A program made the translations under genes and the position numbers. Below are positions 44,531 through 52,925 of a DNA stretch of 64,000 nt, piece after piece (position 1 is the stretch's first letter; each line of letters opens with the position of its first letter). The stretch comes from Lachnospiraceae bacterium NK4A144 (GTDB taxonomy: Bacteria; Bacillota; Clostridia; Lachnospirales; Lachnospiraceae): the NCBI GenBank assembly GCA_000424365.1, contig AUJT01000021.1:1-64000 (forward strand), in the 5' to 3' direction. Under the pieces are notes generated by a model. The model saw only the letters and a list, made by a program, of their open reading frames with translations, made no database searches and had not been told where the DNA came from.

Positions 44531-46096
44531 ATGAAACGTAACAGCATCTTAAAGAGAGGCATGATCTCGCTTCTTCTTTCGGCACTTCTTATCGGAAGTG
44601 TGCCGACAAATGCTTTTGCAGAAGAAGTGGCTGCTGAAAGTGAAATGACGGATGAGGAAGCACAGGCAGCGGCAGAAGCTGCTCAGGCTGCGCTTGAAAC
44701 AGTTACACCAAGTGATATCACAACAAATATTGACGGAAAATATCTCGCACTGACATTTCCGGCAAGTGAAGTTCCCGCAGGATTTTCTGTAATTACGATC
44801 GAGTATCAGGGACAGAGTGTACAGATCGCGCAGATGACATGTAAGAGCGCGACCATAGGTGCAGAGGGACTTACCATTACACTTGCATATCTTACGGATG
44901 CTGATGGATCAAATGGTGAATTTTATCTTTGTGACACCACTGAAAATGCCCGTATGTCAGATATGATAAAGATTGATGGAAAGGGCGACAGCTATATCAT
45001 CGTTCTTGATCCGGGAGATAATGTGGTAGGTCCTGACGGATTTACAAAGCACAATCTTCAGTGGGGAAATAAATCGGCAACAGCATGGTCACTTCCGCCG
45101 GAAACAGCTTCTGATGAAGAAGATTCCGAGGGATCTTCTGAGGTTTCTTCCGAGGCATCTCTTTTTTCTGTAAAGGCTTATGCCGAAGAAGAAAGTGGGG
45201 TACTTGTAGGCGCAGGTGCTGAGCTTTCAGGAGAAGATGGCGGGGCAGCAGTTCCGGTCGATGATCCTGATTCTGAGACAGAACCGGCAGCTCATATTTC
45301 CGGTGAAGAAGGAGAAGCTGCAGACGGAGAAGCAGAGGCAAATGGTGAGGTATCTGCGGAAACAGGCGATGCAGCAGCGGCTTCTACTGAAGTAGATGAC
45401 AATGCAATGCTCGCGCTTGAGGAGATAGCACATACAAATCTCTCAGGTCTTATCCAGGCTCAGCCAAAGGAATTTTGTCTTCTTTATGCAGTAGATGAGA
45501 GCGGAAACTTAGGTTTCTATCTTTATGACATCACACGCGGAACTTATCAGAGATATGTAGATATTCCTCATGGTGAGTCAGCAGTAATAGCAAAGTATAA
45601 GAAGCTTTCTCGTTCCAGACTTCTTATCATCGTTGTGCTGGTGATCATGCTTGTGATCATGATCTTCCTTTTCATCAATATGATGCTTGGAAAGCGCGGA
45701 CGCGGCAGAAATGATGATATGAGTGACGATGATGATGAAGATGAAGCAGCTATCCGAAAGAGAGTTGCGAGAAAGACAAGAGCTGGCAGGGCAGAGAGAG
45801 AAAACAGAGAACGTCCGAGAAGAGAAGAAAAACCTGCACGTCGTAAGAAACGTGAAAGCTCTCACAGATCCTATGAAGAGGATGAAATGCCTGTTGAGCG
45901 CAACAAAGCAGAGGATGAGGTTGACTGGGAAAACATGGAAGTTACAGCAGGTATACCTACAAAGAAGGTTAGAGCTGCGACTGATGAAATGACAGAAATA
46001 GAAGAAAGCAGTGCTTCGGTACGTCGTAAGCCGTCTCAGGACTATGATCTTGATGAGGATTTCGATTTTGAGTTCTTAAATATAAAGAAGCACTGA
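44531..46096 (+). CDS. Exported single-pass membrane protein with charged cytoplasmic tail
   Basis: I recognise no family for this 521-aa protein. A signal peptide ends TNAFA. The outside part starts with an Ala/Glu-rich segment, then a small folded domain (about 60-180, ALTFPASEVPAGFSVITIEY) and a long low-complexity Glu/Ala/Ser/Gly stretch. One transmembrane helix follows near 360-386 (LLIIVVLVIMLVIMIFLFIN). The cytoplasmic tail is striking: DDDDEDE, then Arg/Lys-rich, then acidic again (DYDLDEDFDFEF). ATG 44531 follows GGAG. It comes after the cell-wall hydrolase, so a cell-envelope role is plausible. Confidence 0.75.
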   Translation: MKRNSILKRGMISLLLSALLIGSVPTNAFAEEVAAESEMTDEEAQAAAEAAQAALETVTPSDITTNIDGKYLALTFPASEVPAGFSVITIEYQGQSVQIAQMTCKSATIGAEGLTITLAYLTDADGSNGEFYLCDTTENARMSDMIKIDGKGDSYIIVLDPGDNVVGPDGFTKHNLQWGNKSATAWSLPPETASDEEDSEGSSEVSSEASLFSVKAYAEEESGVLVGAGAELSGEDGGAAVPVDDPDSETEPAAHISGEEGEAADGEAEANGEVSAETGDAAAASTEVDDNAMLALEEIAHTNLSGLIQAQPKEFCLLYAVDESGNLGFYLYDITRGTYQRYVDIPHGESAVIAKYKKLSRSRLLIIVVLVIMLVIMIFLFINMMLGKRGRGRNDDMSDDDDEDEAAIRKRVARKTRAGRAERENRERPRREEKPARRKKRESSHRSYEEDEMPVERNKAEDEVDWENMEVTAGIPTKKVRAATDEMTEIEESSASVRRKPSQDYDLDEDFDFEFLNIKKH

Positions 46097-46103
46097 CGAG
46101 CCT

Positions 46104-46144
46104 AGTACCGTCCAAGAATGCGAAGCATGATTGGCAACGGTACT
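46104..46144. repeat. Nested palindrome before clpC
   Basis: AGTACCGT (46104-46111) pairs with ACGGTACT (46137-46144). Inside, CCAA/TTGG and ATGC-GAA-GCAT continue the stem. There is no T-run, so it is not a clear terminator. The core GAATGCGAAGCAT resembles the loop of the hairpin at 26086-26122 (reverse orientation). Confidence 0.65.
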
Positions 46145-46198
46145 GGCAACAGACCGGTATAAGTCAGATATAAACCGGTGATGATAGATGAGGTGTTT

Positions 46199-48637
46199 AT
46201 GAATTATACGGAAAAAGCGAAGAAGGCTCTTGATCTCGCACGAGAATGTGCAAATGAACTGAATCAGAATTATGTAGGAACAGAGCATATATTGATTGGT
46301 TTACTTCGGGAGAATTCCAGCGTGGCTTCATATGCTCTGGAGCAAAATCATGTCCAGGAAAAACAGGTGCTCGAACTTATCGAGCAGCTTGTTGCGCCTG
46401 GACTCGAGGTGGCACTTTCCGAACGTGACGGATGGACTCCGAGAGCCAGGAGAGTACTTTCCCTTAGTGAGGAGACGGCAGAACGTTTTCGTAGTAAGGA
46501 AGTTGGTACAGAGCACATACTTCTCGCGATCATAAAAGAGGGAGAAAGCGTTGCGGCTCGTCTTTTAAATACCCTTAGTGTAAATCTGCAGAAGGTATAT
46601 TCTGATACACTCGTAGCTATGGGTGAAGATCCTGCTATTGCAAGGGAAGATCTGTATCCGCAGAAAGGCGCAAAAAGCGACAGCAGTACGCCAACACTCG
46701 ATCAGTATTCAAGGGATCTTACTGAGCTTGCGCGAAGCGGTGAGCTTGATCCGGTTATCGGACGCAGTAATGAGATCATGCGTGTAGTCCAGATCCTTAG
46801 CCGAAGGACAAAGAATAACCCATGTCTCGTAGGTGAGCCCGGAGTCGGAAAAACTGCTATAGCAGAAGGACTGGCAGTAAGGATAGTCGAAGGAAATGTT
46901 CCGGAGACGATCGCGGGAAAGAGAGTAGTATCTCTCGATATGTCCGGAATGGTTGCAGGAAGTAAGTACCGAGGTGAGTTTGAGGAACGCATAAAGAGAG
47001 TTATCCGCGAAGTAATATCATCCGGAAATATCCTGTTATTTATGGATGAGATCCATACTCTAATAGGAGCCGGTGGAGCAGAAGGTGCCATTGATGCATC
47101 TAATATCCTTAAGCCGTCACTCGCCCGCGGTGAGATACAGCTTATCGGAGCTACTACTCTCGATGAATACAGGAAGTACATCGAGAAAGATGCTGCGCTT
47201 GAACGCCGATTCCAGCCGGTAGTAGTTGAAGAGCCTTCAGAAGAGGAGGCAATTCAGATACTTAACGGAGTAAAGGACAGATACGAAGATCACCACGGTG
47301 TTACGATACCTGAGGAAGCTGTTACCGCAGCGGTAAAGCTTAGCGCGAGATATATAAATGATCGTTTTCTGCCGGATAAGGCAATTGACGTGATGGATGA
47401 AGCAGCGAGTCACCTGCGCCTGTCCAATCTGCAGGAGTCTGATAAAGAAAAGAAGATTTCTGAGAATATAAAGGCTTTGGAAGCAGAAAAGGAAAAAGCG
47501 ATAAGAGAAGGTGACTTTGATAAAGCATCCGAAATCCGCAAAGAACAGCTTGCAGAGCAGAAAAAGCTCGATCAGGCAATGAACCGCAGAAAGAAGAGAG
47601 AAAGTTCAAAGCAGCTCAGTCTTTCTGAAAATGATATAGCAGACGTAGTAGCACTGTGGACAAAGATCCCTGTAAATAAGCTCACAGAGAAGGATAATGT
47701 CCGCCTTATGGGCCTTGAAAAGACTCTTCATAAGCGAGTTATCGGACAGGAAGAAGCAGTTACACTAGTTTCAAAAGCAATAAGACGAGGAAGAGTAGGA
47801 TTAAAGGATCCGAAGAGACCGGTAGGATCATTCCTTTTCTTAGGACCTACAGGTGTTGGAAAGACAGAACTTAGTAAAGCTCTTGCCGAGGCTATGTTTG
47901 GCTCGGAAGATGATATGATCCGTGTAGATATGTCAGAATACATGGAATCACATTCGGTAGCGAAGATGATCGGTTCACCTCCGGGATATGTTGGTCATGA
48001 CGAAGGAGGACAGCTTGCAGATAAGATCAGGAGACATCCTTATTCGGTAGTTCTATTTGATGAGATCGAAAAAGCTCATCCGGATGTATTCAACATACTT
48101 CTGCAGGTGCTTGATGATGGTCATATAACTGATTCAAAGGGACGCAAAGTCAGCTTTAAGAATGCTATAATAATCATGACGAGTAATGCAGGCGCCCAGT
48201 CTATCGTAGAACCGAAGAAACTCGGATTTGGCGGAATAGACAGTGAGTCTGAGAAATACAAGGATATGAAGAACGGCGTAATGGAAGAAGTACGCAGGAT
48301 CTTCAAGCCTGAGTTCATAAACAGAATTGACGATATCATCGTATTCCATCAGTTATCGAAGGAAAACATGAAGAGTATCGTTACACTGCTTTCAAAGGAT
48401 CTGATACACAGAGCAAAGGAGCAGATGGGAATTACCCTTTCAATTTCAGCAGGTGTAAAAGACGAGATCATTGGAAAGGGTTCGGACAAGAAGTATGGTG
48501 CAAGACCGCTTCGTCGTGCAATCCAGAACATGATCGAGGATCCGCTGGCAGAAGAGCTGCTTTCAGGCAGGGTGCATAGCGGAGACACAGTTCACGTAAA
48601 CCTGGTGAAAGGAAAAATAGTTTTTAAGGCGTCTTGA
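46199..48637 (+). CDS. clpC: ATP-dependent Clp protease ATP-binding subunit ClpC
   Basis: ClpC unfolds proteins for ClpP. It has 812 aa from ATG 46199, behind GAGGTG. N-terminal Clp repeats (NYVGTEHILIGLL, KEVGTEHILLAII) precede the first ATPase with Walker A GEPGVGKT. The UVR motif of ClpC lies between the ATPase domains (EKEKAIREGDFDKASEIRKEQ), and the second ATPase has [20 protein letters not shown]. Unlike Bacillus, no ctsR-mcsA-mcsB genes lie upstream and no CIRCE or CtsR heptad repeat is visible. A second earlier ATG (46178) has no ribosome binding site. Confidence 0.95.
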   Translation: MNYTEKAKKALDLARECANELNQNYVGTEHILIGLLRENSSVASYALEQNHVQEKQVLELIEQLVAPGLEVALSERDGWTPRARRVLSLSEETAERFRSKEVGTEHILLAIIKEGESVAARLLNTLSVNLQKVYSDTLVAMGEDPAIAREDLYPQKGAKSDSSTPTLDQYSRDLTELARSGELDPVIGRSNEIMRVVQILSRRTKNNPCLVGEPGVGKTAIAEGLAVRIVEGNVPETIAGKRVVSLDMSGMVAGSKYRGEFEERIKRVIREVISSGNILLFMDEIHTLIGAGGAEGAIDASNILKPSLARGEIQLIGATTLDEYRKYIEKDAALERRFQPVVVEEPSEEEAIQILNGVKDRYEDHHGVTIPEEAVTAAVKLSARYINDRFLPDKAIDVMDEAASHLRLSNLQESDKEKKISENIKALEAEKEKAIREGDFDKASEIRKEQLAEQKKLDQAMNRRKKRESSKQLSLSENDIADVVALWTKIPVNKLTEKDNVRLMGLEKTLHKRVIGQEEAVTLVSKAIRRGRVGLKDPKRPVGSFLFLGPTGVGKTELSKALAEAMFGSEDDMIRVDMSEYMESHSVAKMIGSPPGYVGHDEGGQLADKIRRHPYSVVLFDEIEKAHPDVFNILLQVLDDGHITDSKGRKVSFKNAIIIMTSNAGAQSIVEPKKLGFGGIDSESEKYKDMKNGVMEEVRRIFKPEFINRIDDIIVFHQLSKENMKSIVTLLSKDLIHRAKEQMGITLSISAGVKDEIIGKGSDKKYGARPLRRAIQNMIEDPLAEELLSGRVHSGDTVHVNLVKGKIVFKAS

Positions 48638-48725
48638 TTTTTGGACGCATGTAGTCGAAATAGAATTTGAGATACTGGAAACATTTAGTCAGTTAGAAAC
48701 TGGCGGTTTTAGAGGAGGTTACAAA

Positions 48726-49139
48726 ATGGCAGCGGTTAAGGAATTGCTTCGCAGTGAGGCAGACGGTTCTCTGAGCTTTGGAGATCATACCCTGGACGCA
48801 AAGGCAAAGAAGGAGGATTTTCCGCATAACGGTGATCTTTACAAGGTAAAGACCTACAAAGACATCACAAAGCTCGAAAAAAACGGATTGTTTGTCTATG
48901 AATCGGTTCCCGGAACCAGTGTCGGAAATTTCGCTGAGGCGGAAGATGGTGTAAAGTTCAACGTTGAAGGCGCTGACGATGCACAGATCACACTCGGACT
49001 TGCTGATGAGACAGAATATGTAGTATCTGTTAATGGCAAGGAAAGCGGACGCATGAAGACAAATCTTGGCGGTAAGCTTTCGGTAAGTGTAGAGCTTTCA
49101 GGAAATGGCAGTGTACCGGTAGAAGTAAAGAGAGCATAA
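48726..49139 (+). CDS. Conserved protein of unknown function
   Basis: This 137-aa, soluble, acidic, beta-rich protein starts MAAVKELLRSEADGSLSFGDHTL, with the segment KVKTYKDITKLEKNGLFVYESVPG and a C-terminal sheet-like region (LSVSVELSGNGSVPVEV). The pattern seems familiar from other Lachnospiraceae genomes, but no function is established. The ATG follows AGAGGAGG, a very strong ribosome binding site. The stop overlaps the radA start (TAATG), so the two are translated together. Confidence 0.75.
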   Translation: MAAVKELLRSEADGSLSFGDHTLDAKAKKEDFPHNGDLYKVKTYKDITKLEKNGLFVYESVPGTSVGNFAEAEDGVKFNVEGADDAQITLGLADETEYVVSVNGKESGRMKTNLGGKLSVSVELSGNGSVPVEVKRA

Positions 49140-50521
49140 TGGCATCTGTTAAAAAGTCAAAAACTATATTTTATTGTCAAAACTGTGGACACGAGTCACC
49201 CAAGTGGCTGGGGCAGTGCCCTATGTGTCATGAGTGGAACACAATGGTTGAGGAAACCGTCTCTAAGGGGGCGGTTTCTTCTGCGTCAACGGCAGCGGGG
49301 AGAAAGGGACTTCGCCAGGCACCAAAGCCTCTGTCGCAAATAGAGGAAGATCCTGAGGACAAGATCACAAGCGGAAGCCGTGAAATGGACAGAGTTCTTG
49401 GCGGTGGTATTGTGAAAGGCTCAATGGTGCTTGTGGGTGGAGATCCGGGTATCGGTAAATCTACGCTTCTTTTGCAGATCTGCAGGAATGTTACTAACGA
49501 GCATCACTCAGTTTTATATGTTTCAGGTGAGGAATCTGCAAAGCAGATAAAGATGAGAGCGAACAGATTAGGATCCTTTACAGACGATCTGAAGCTTCTC
49601 TCTGAAACAAATCTCGATGACATTTCTGAGATCATTTCAGAACAAAAACCTGAGATGGTTGTGGTTGATTCTATCCAGACAATGTTTAATGAAAATGTTT
49701 CGGCTGCACCAGGATCGGTATCACAGGTTAGAGAAACTACCGGTGTTCTCATGCGTATCGCTAAAAGCATGGGAATAACTGTGTTTATCATTGGTCATGT
49801 CACAAAAGAAGGCGCGGTTGCGGGACCGCGTGTTCTTGAGCATATGGTGGATACAGTGCTTTACTTTGAGGGAGATACGCATGGGGCGTATCGTGTGCTT
49901 CGCGGAGTAAAGAATCGTTTTGGATCTACGGATGAGATCGGTGTGTTTGAGATGAATGAAGGTGGACTGGAGGAAGTAACTAATCCATCGGAATTTATGT
50001 TGTCAGGTCGTCCTGAAAATGCCAGTGGATCTGTCGTGACATGCTGTATGGAAGGCACGAGACCGCTTCTTGTGGAGATACAGGCTCTTGTGACTGATAC
50101 GGCGTTTGGAATCCCGAGGAGACAGGCAAACGGCACGGATTATAATCGTGTGAACCTCTTGATGGCCGTTCTTGAAAAAAGAGTCGGGATGCATCTGTCC
50201 CAGTCTGATGCGTATGTAAATATCGCAGGAGGCTTAAAGGTAAGTGAGCCGGCAGTGGATCTTGGTATCGTGATGGCGGTTGCATCATCTTTTAGAAATC
50301 GTCCGATCTTACCGGATATAGTTGCTTTTGGTGAAGTGGGACTTTCAGGTGAAGTAAGAGCGGTGAGTCAGATATCACAAAGAGTCAATGAAGCTCACAG
50401 ACTTGGTTTCAAGACTGTCATAATCCCTGAGACATCTATGAAATCTGTCCGTGAAAATCCCGGAGTAAAGCTCATAGGCGTGCGGTCGGTGAGTGATGCA
50501 ATGGAAGTGATTCGAGGATAA
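49139..50521 (+). CDS. radA: DNA repair protein RadA (Sms)
   Basis: RadA is a RecA-related helicase that processes recombination intermediates. Length is 460 aa. The N-terminal zinc finger is CQNCGHESPKWLGQCPMCHEW. The ATPase has Walker A GGDPGIGKST, and the RadA-specific motif is KNRFGSTDEIGVFEM. The C-terminal Lon-like domain (PAVDLGIVMAVASSF) completes the family layout. The start overlaps the previous stop by 1 nt. Confidence 0.96.
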   Translation: MASVKKSKTIFYCQNCGHESPKWLGQCPMCHEWNTMVEETVSKGAVSSASTAAGRKGLRQAPKPLSQIEEDPEDKITSGSREMDRVLGGGIVKGSMVLVGGDPGIGKSTLLLQICRNVTNEHHSVLYVSGEESAKQIKMRANRLGSFTDDLKLLSETNLDDISEIISEQKPEMVVVDSIQTMFNENVSAAPGSVSQVRETTGVLMRIAKSMGITVFIIGHVTKEGAVAGPRVLEHMVDTVLYFEGDTHGAYRVLRGVKNRFGSTDEIGVFEMNEGGLEEVTNPSEFMLSGRPENASGSVVTCCMEGTRPLLVEIQALVTDTAFGIPRRQANGTDYNRVNLLMAVLEKRVGMHLSQSDAYVNIAGGLKVSEPAVDLGIVMAVASSFRNRPILPDIVAFGEVGLSGEVRAVSQISQRVNEAHRLGFKTVIIPETSMKSVRENPGVKLIGVRSVSDAMEVIRG

Positions 50522-50552
50522 ATAAAAAAATAAAAAAAGATTAAAAAAGTAC

Positions 50553-50581
50553 TTGCATACAAACAATAGCTATGATATTAT
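50553..50581 (+). promoter_or_regulatory. Promoter of tRNA-Trp
   Basis: TTGCAT (50553-50558), 17-nt spacer, TATTAT (50576-50581) preceded by TGA, an extended -10. The start point would be about 55 nt before the tRNA. Confidence 0.6.
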
Positions 50582-50641
50582 TATCTGCGTCGCAACAAGT
50601 GATTGTACGAAAACAAGTACGCGGCAGATAAAATATCATAT

Positions 50642-50712
50642 AGGGGAATCATACAGTGGCAGTATCACGGTCTCCAAAACCGTTCACGGGGGTTCGAATC
50701 CCTCTTCCCCTG
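50642..50712 (+). tRNA. tRNA-Trp (anticodon CCA)
   Basis: A full cloverleaf is readable: acceptor AGGGGAA (50642-50648) with TTCCCCT (50705-50711), D-arm ATAC/GTAT, anticodon arm ACGGT-CTCCAAA-ACCGT with anticodon CCA at 50674-50676, and T-arm GGGGG-TTCGAAT-CCCTC. The discriminator is G. The 3' CCA is not encoded. It stands alone, with its own promoter and terminator. Confidence 0.95.
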
Positions 50713-50721
50713 CTTGGGTTC

Positions 50722-50755
50722 AAGCCTCAGAATAGAATATGTTCTGAGGCTTTTT
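50722..50755 (+). terminator. Rho-independent terminator of tRNA-Trp
   Basis: AAGCCTCAGAA (50722-50732) pairs with TTCTGAGGCTT (50742-50752) and runs into TTTTT. Confidence 0.85.
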
Positions 50756-50780
50756 CTTTATAAAAAATTTAAGCTCGCAT

Positions 50781-51137
50781 AATTATGATGTCAGGGTCAA
50801 AAGGTCAAAATCCGATTGTGCTTGCACAAAGAGGATTGAGACCTTGGGACCCGCCAAACACGAGCATGTAGCGTTATTACGCGGAATGCGAGTGTTTTAG
50901 GATTGCGGGAATTGCGTATCAATGAAGCAATCCGTGTTACTGTTCAGATGCAACCGGAGCACTACGCTGCGGAGGTTGCGACCAAGAAAGATGAAAAGCC
51001 ATTGGATTTTGCCCATCGCCGGAGGCGATTTAATTGGCAAAATCCGTTACGTGAGCGAGCTGGAAGCGAGTGAACAGTAACCAATCCGTGACATCAGTAA
51101 GGGTTCAAAATTTACTTTTGACCCTTACATCATAATT
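50781..51137 (+). mobile_element. Family A structured element (full length, interrupted by a family B element)
   Basis: A 357-bp composite bounded by 23-bp inverted repeats (50781-50803 and 51115-51137; 22 of 23 paired). Taking out the inserted family B element and one duplicated 8-mer leaves about 203 bp. Its parts in order are: an inner end GATGTCA (50787-50793); hairpin 1 (AAGGTC 50801-50806 with GACCTT 50840-50845, inner TTGTGC-TT-GCACAA); hairpin 2 (CCCGC...AAACAC...GTGTTT...GCGGG); hairpin 3 (GGATTGC 50900-50906 with GCAATCC 50927-50933); inner end TGACATC (51089-51095); and a terminal hairpin GTAAGGGT/ACCCTTAC. It is non-coding and ends 33 nt before the cotH-family gene. Confidence 0.85.
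50936..51081 (+). mobile_element. Family B MITE-like element inserted in family A
   Basis: A 146-bp element with perfect 11-bp terminal inverted repeats (GTTACTGTTCA at 50936-50946, TGAACAGTAAC at 51071-51081). It is flanked by a perfect 8-bp direct repeat CAATCCGT (50928-50935 and 51082-51089) derived from the host element, a target-site duplication. Inside are a stem GCAACC (50950-50955)/GGTTGC (50974-50979) and a strong hairpin GGATTTTGCC/GGCAAAATCC enclosing ATCGCC/GGCGAT. It has no reading frame, so movement would need a transposase from elsewhere. Confidence 0.85.
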
Positions 51138-51169
51138 AGGTGGTTCGAGAAGAACAGATAGGTGAAATT

Positions 51170-52876
51170 ATGGAGAGAAAAGCGAAAGAAATAGTGAAAG
51201 GAGCGGTATTTGCAGCAGTCCTTATCTTTATGATCTGGAGCGGGATTTTCGGTGTTGTTAAGAAAGCGGCGACGGAATCAGGAAATATACCGGAACTATG
51301 GATAGGTTTATCTGGAAATACAATAGATGAGATAAATAGCGGTTCAAAATTTACTGAATATACGGGCATTACTGTAAGCGGAGCCAATATTAGAACAGAG
51401 ATAACTGCAACAATACGAGGAAGGGGCAATTCTACCTGGAAGGGGGTCAAGAAGCCATATCAGTTAGAATTTAATGGAAGTGTGGATCTGCTGGGGCTGG
51501 GATCGTCTTCCAAATGGGTCCTTCTGTCAAATGAATATGACAGAACTCTTCTTAGAAATGACATCACATTTAATCTGGCACGCGACATTGGAGAACGTTT
51601 TTCTCCTATGGGAAAACATATAGACCTATATGTTGATGGTGAATATCAGGGAAATTATTATATTCTACCCAAAATATCTCTTGATAAGAGTTCCGTTGAT
51701 CTGCGAGGTAATGATGCTGTCTTGATGGAAATTGACTGCTATATAAAAGACGGCAGCAATCTACAGGATGACGCAGGAACAGATGATATGGAAGAAATAC
51801 ATTCAGATGAGCCTTTTTTTGTCTCAGAAATATACGGAACCAAGATAGCACTTAAGGATTGCAACATGAAAGCCGCGGCAATGGAGAACGTTAAATCCTT
51901 TGCAGAGGCATATAATTGTTTCGAGAGAGATGCATCTACAGGAAATTGGGAAGCAGTAAAAAATGATATAAATATCGATTCCTTCGTAGATTATTATCTG
52001 CTTTCGGAGTATGCCGAAAATATAGATTCTACCTGTACCAGTTTTTATCTGTATCGGGGAGGCAGAGATGAAAAGATAGCTGCCGGACCTATATGGGATC
52101 ATGACGCAGCGTATGGAAACAATACTGTTGGTCCGACAAATCTATACAATAATCCGAGAAAATTGTGGGTTTATAATGCCAATTACACGGATGACAGAGA
52201 ATGGGTAAACGATACACATATTCTTACGGATCTCATGGATATACCCGGTTTTCGTGCGGAAGTTGAACTAAAATACAAAGAAGTATTTCAGTATGCTATA
52301 GACAAAGAGATAGAAGCGCTTCCGAAAAAGGCTGAGGAACTAAGAAAATCCGCAGAGAAAGATCAGAAACTTCTTTTTGACAAGTACAATAGTGTTTTAA
52401 ACTCAGATATAGCAGGGACAAACAATATAGTATTTGAGGATTATAATGAGGAATTGGAAAGCCTTATTAGGAAGCTGACGCAGCGAAAGGCACTTATGGA
52501 TAAGATCTTTCTTACCAGAGTGACACCGGATGATGGTGAATACGCGCTGGATCTCGGATATGCGAAAAACTTTAAAATCATGCAGCTACCTAATGGATTT
52601 TTTGTCATAGAAGATGTTATGACAGGAAAAGTTCTTACAGGGGTTGAATATGAAAAACGTGATTATGGTGATGCGCTCATAACAGAAGAAGCATGGAACG
52701 GAAGTGAACAGCAGCAGTGGATGTTCTTTAATGCCGGAAACGGTAAGGTTAATCTTTTGCTGAAATACAATAATCTCTTCCTGTCGAAGGGAAAAGAGGA
52801 TGGATTAGTACTTTCAAGCTATGACATAAAGGAAACGGGAGTGGAAATGTTTTCTCTCGGAAAGATTGAAAGATAA
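51170..52876 (+). CDS. CotH kinase family protein
   Basis: A 568-aa protein with the CotH fold, an atypical kinase family first known from spore coat protein CotH. An N-terminal hydrophobic helix (GAVFAAVLIFMIWSGIFGVV) probably anchors or exports it. Typical motifs are RGRGNSTWKGVKKPYQLEF, LLSNEYDRTLLRNDITFNLARDI and GPIWDHDAAYGN with a likely catalytic Asp. The last ~110 residues look like a beta-trefoil/ricin-like tail (EEAWNGSEQQQWMF). ATG 51170 follows AGGTGA. Non-sporulation roles in extracellular protein modification or cellulosome-like systems are known for relatives; the substrate here is unknown. Confidence 0.85.
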   Translation: MERKAKEIVKGAVFAAVLIFMIWSGIFGVVKKAATESGNIPELWIGLSGNTIDEINSGSKFTEYTGITVSGANIRTEITATIRGRGNSTWKGVKKPYQLEFNGSVDLLGLGSSSKWVLLSNEYDRTLLRNDITFNLARDIGERFSPMGKHIDLYVDGEYQGNYYILPKISLDKSSVDLRGNDAVLMEIDCYIKDGSNLQDDAGTDDMEEIHSDEPFFVSEIYGTKIALKDCNMKAAAMENVKSFAEAYNCFERDASTGNWEAVKNDINIDSFVDYYLLSEYAENIDSTCTSFYLYRGGRDEKIAAGPIWDHDAAYGNNTVGPTNLYNNPRKLWVYNANYTDDREWVNDTHILTDLMDIPGFRAEVELKYKEVFQYAIDKEIEALPKKAEELRKSAEKDQKLLFDKYNSVLNSDIAGTNNIVFEDYNEELESLIRKLTQRKALMDKIFLTRVTPDDGEYALDLGYAKNFKIMQLPNGFFVIEDVMTGKVLTGVEYEKRDYGDALITEEAWNGSEQQQWMFFNAGNGKVNLLLKYNNLFLSKGKEDGLVLSSYDIKETGVEMFSLGKIER

Positions 52877-52895
52877 TAAGACTGTTTAAATTTTG

Positions 52896-52925
52896 AAAAG
52901 AGCTGAGATCACTCAGCTCTTTTTT
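52896..52925. terminator. Bidirectional terminator between convergent genes
   Basis: A perfect 12-bp stem AAAAGAGCTGAG (52896-52907) / CTCAGCTCTTTT (52912-52923) has an ATCA loop and A/T runs on both sides. It serves the CotH gene (plus) and the PilZ gene (minus). Confidence 0.85.

Noticed and set aside
50781-51137. CRISPR array or tRNA-linked integration site next to tRNA-Trp
   Set aside because: There are no regularly spaced direct repeats, no integrase gene and no duplicated tRNA end; the repeats are inverted and explained by the nested elements.
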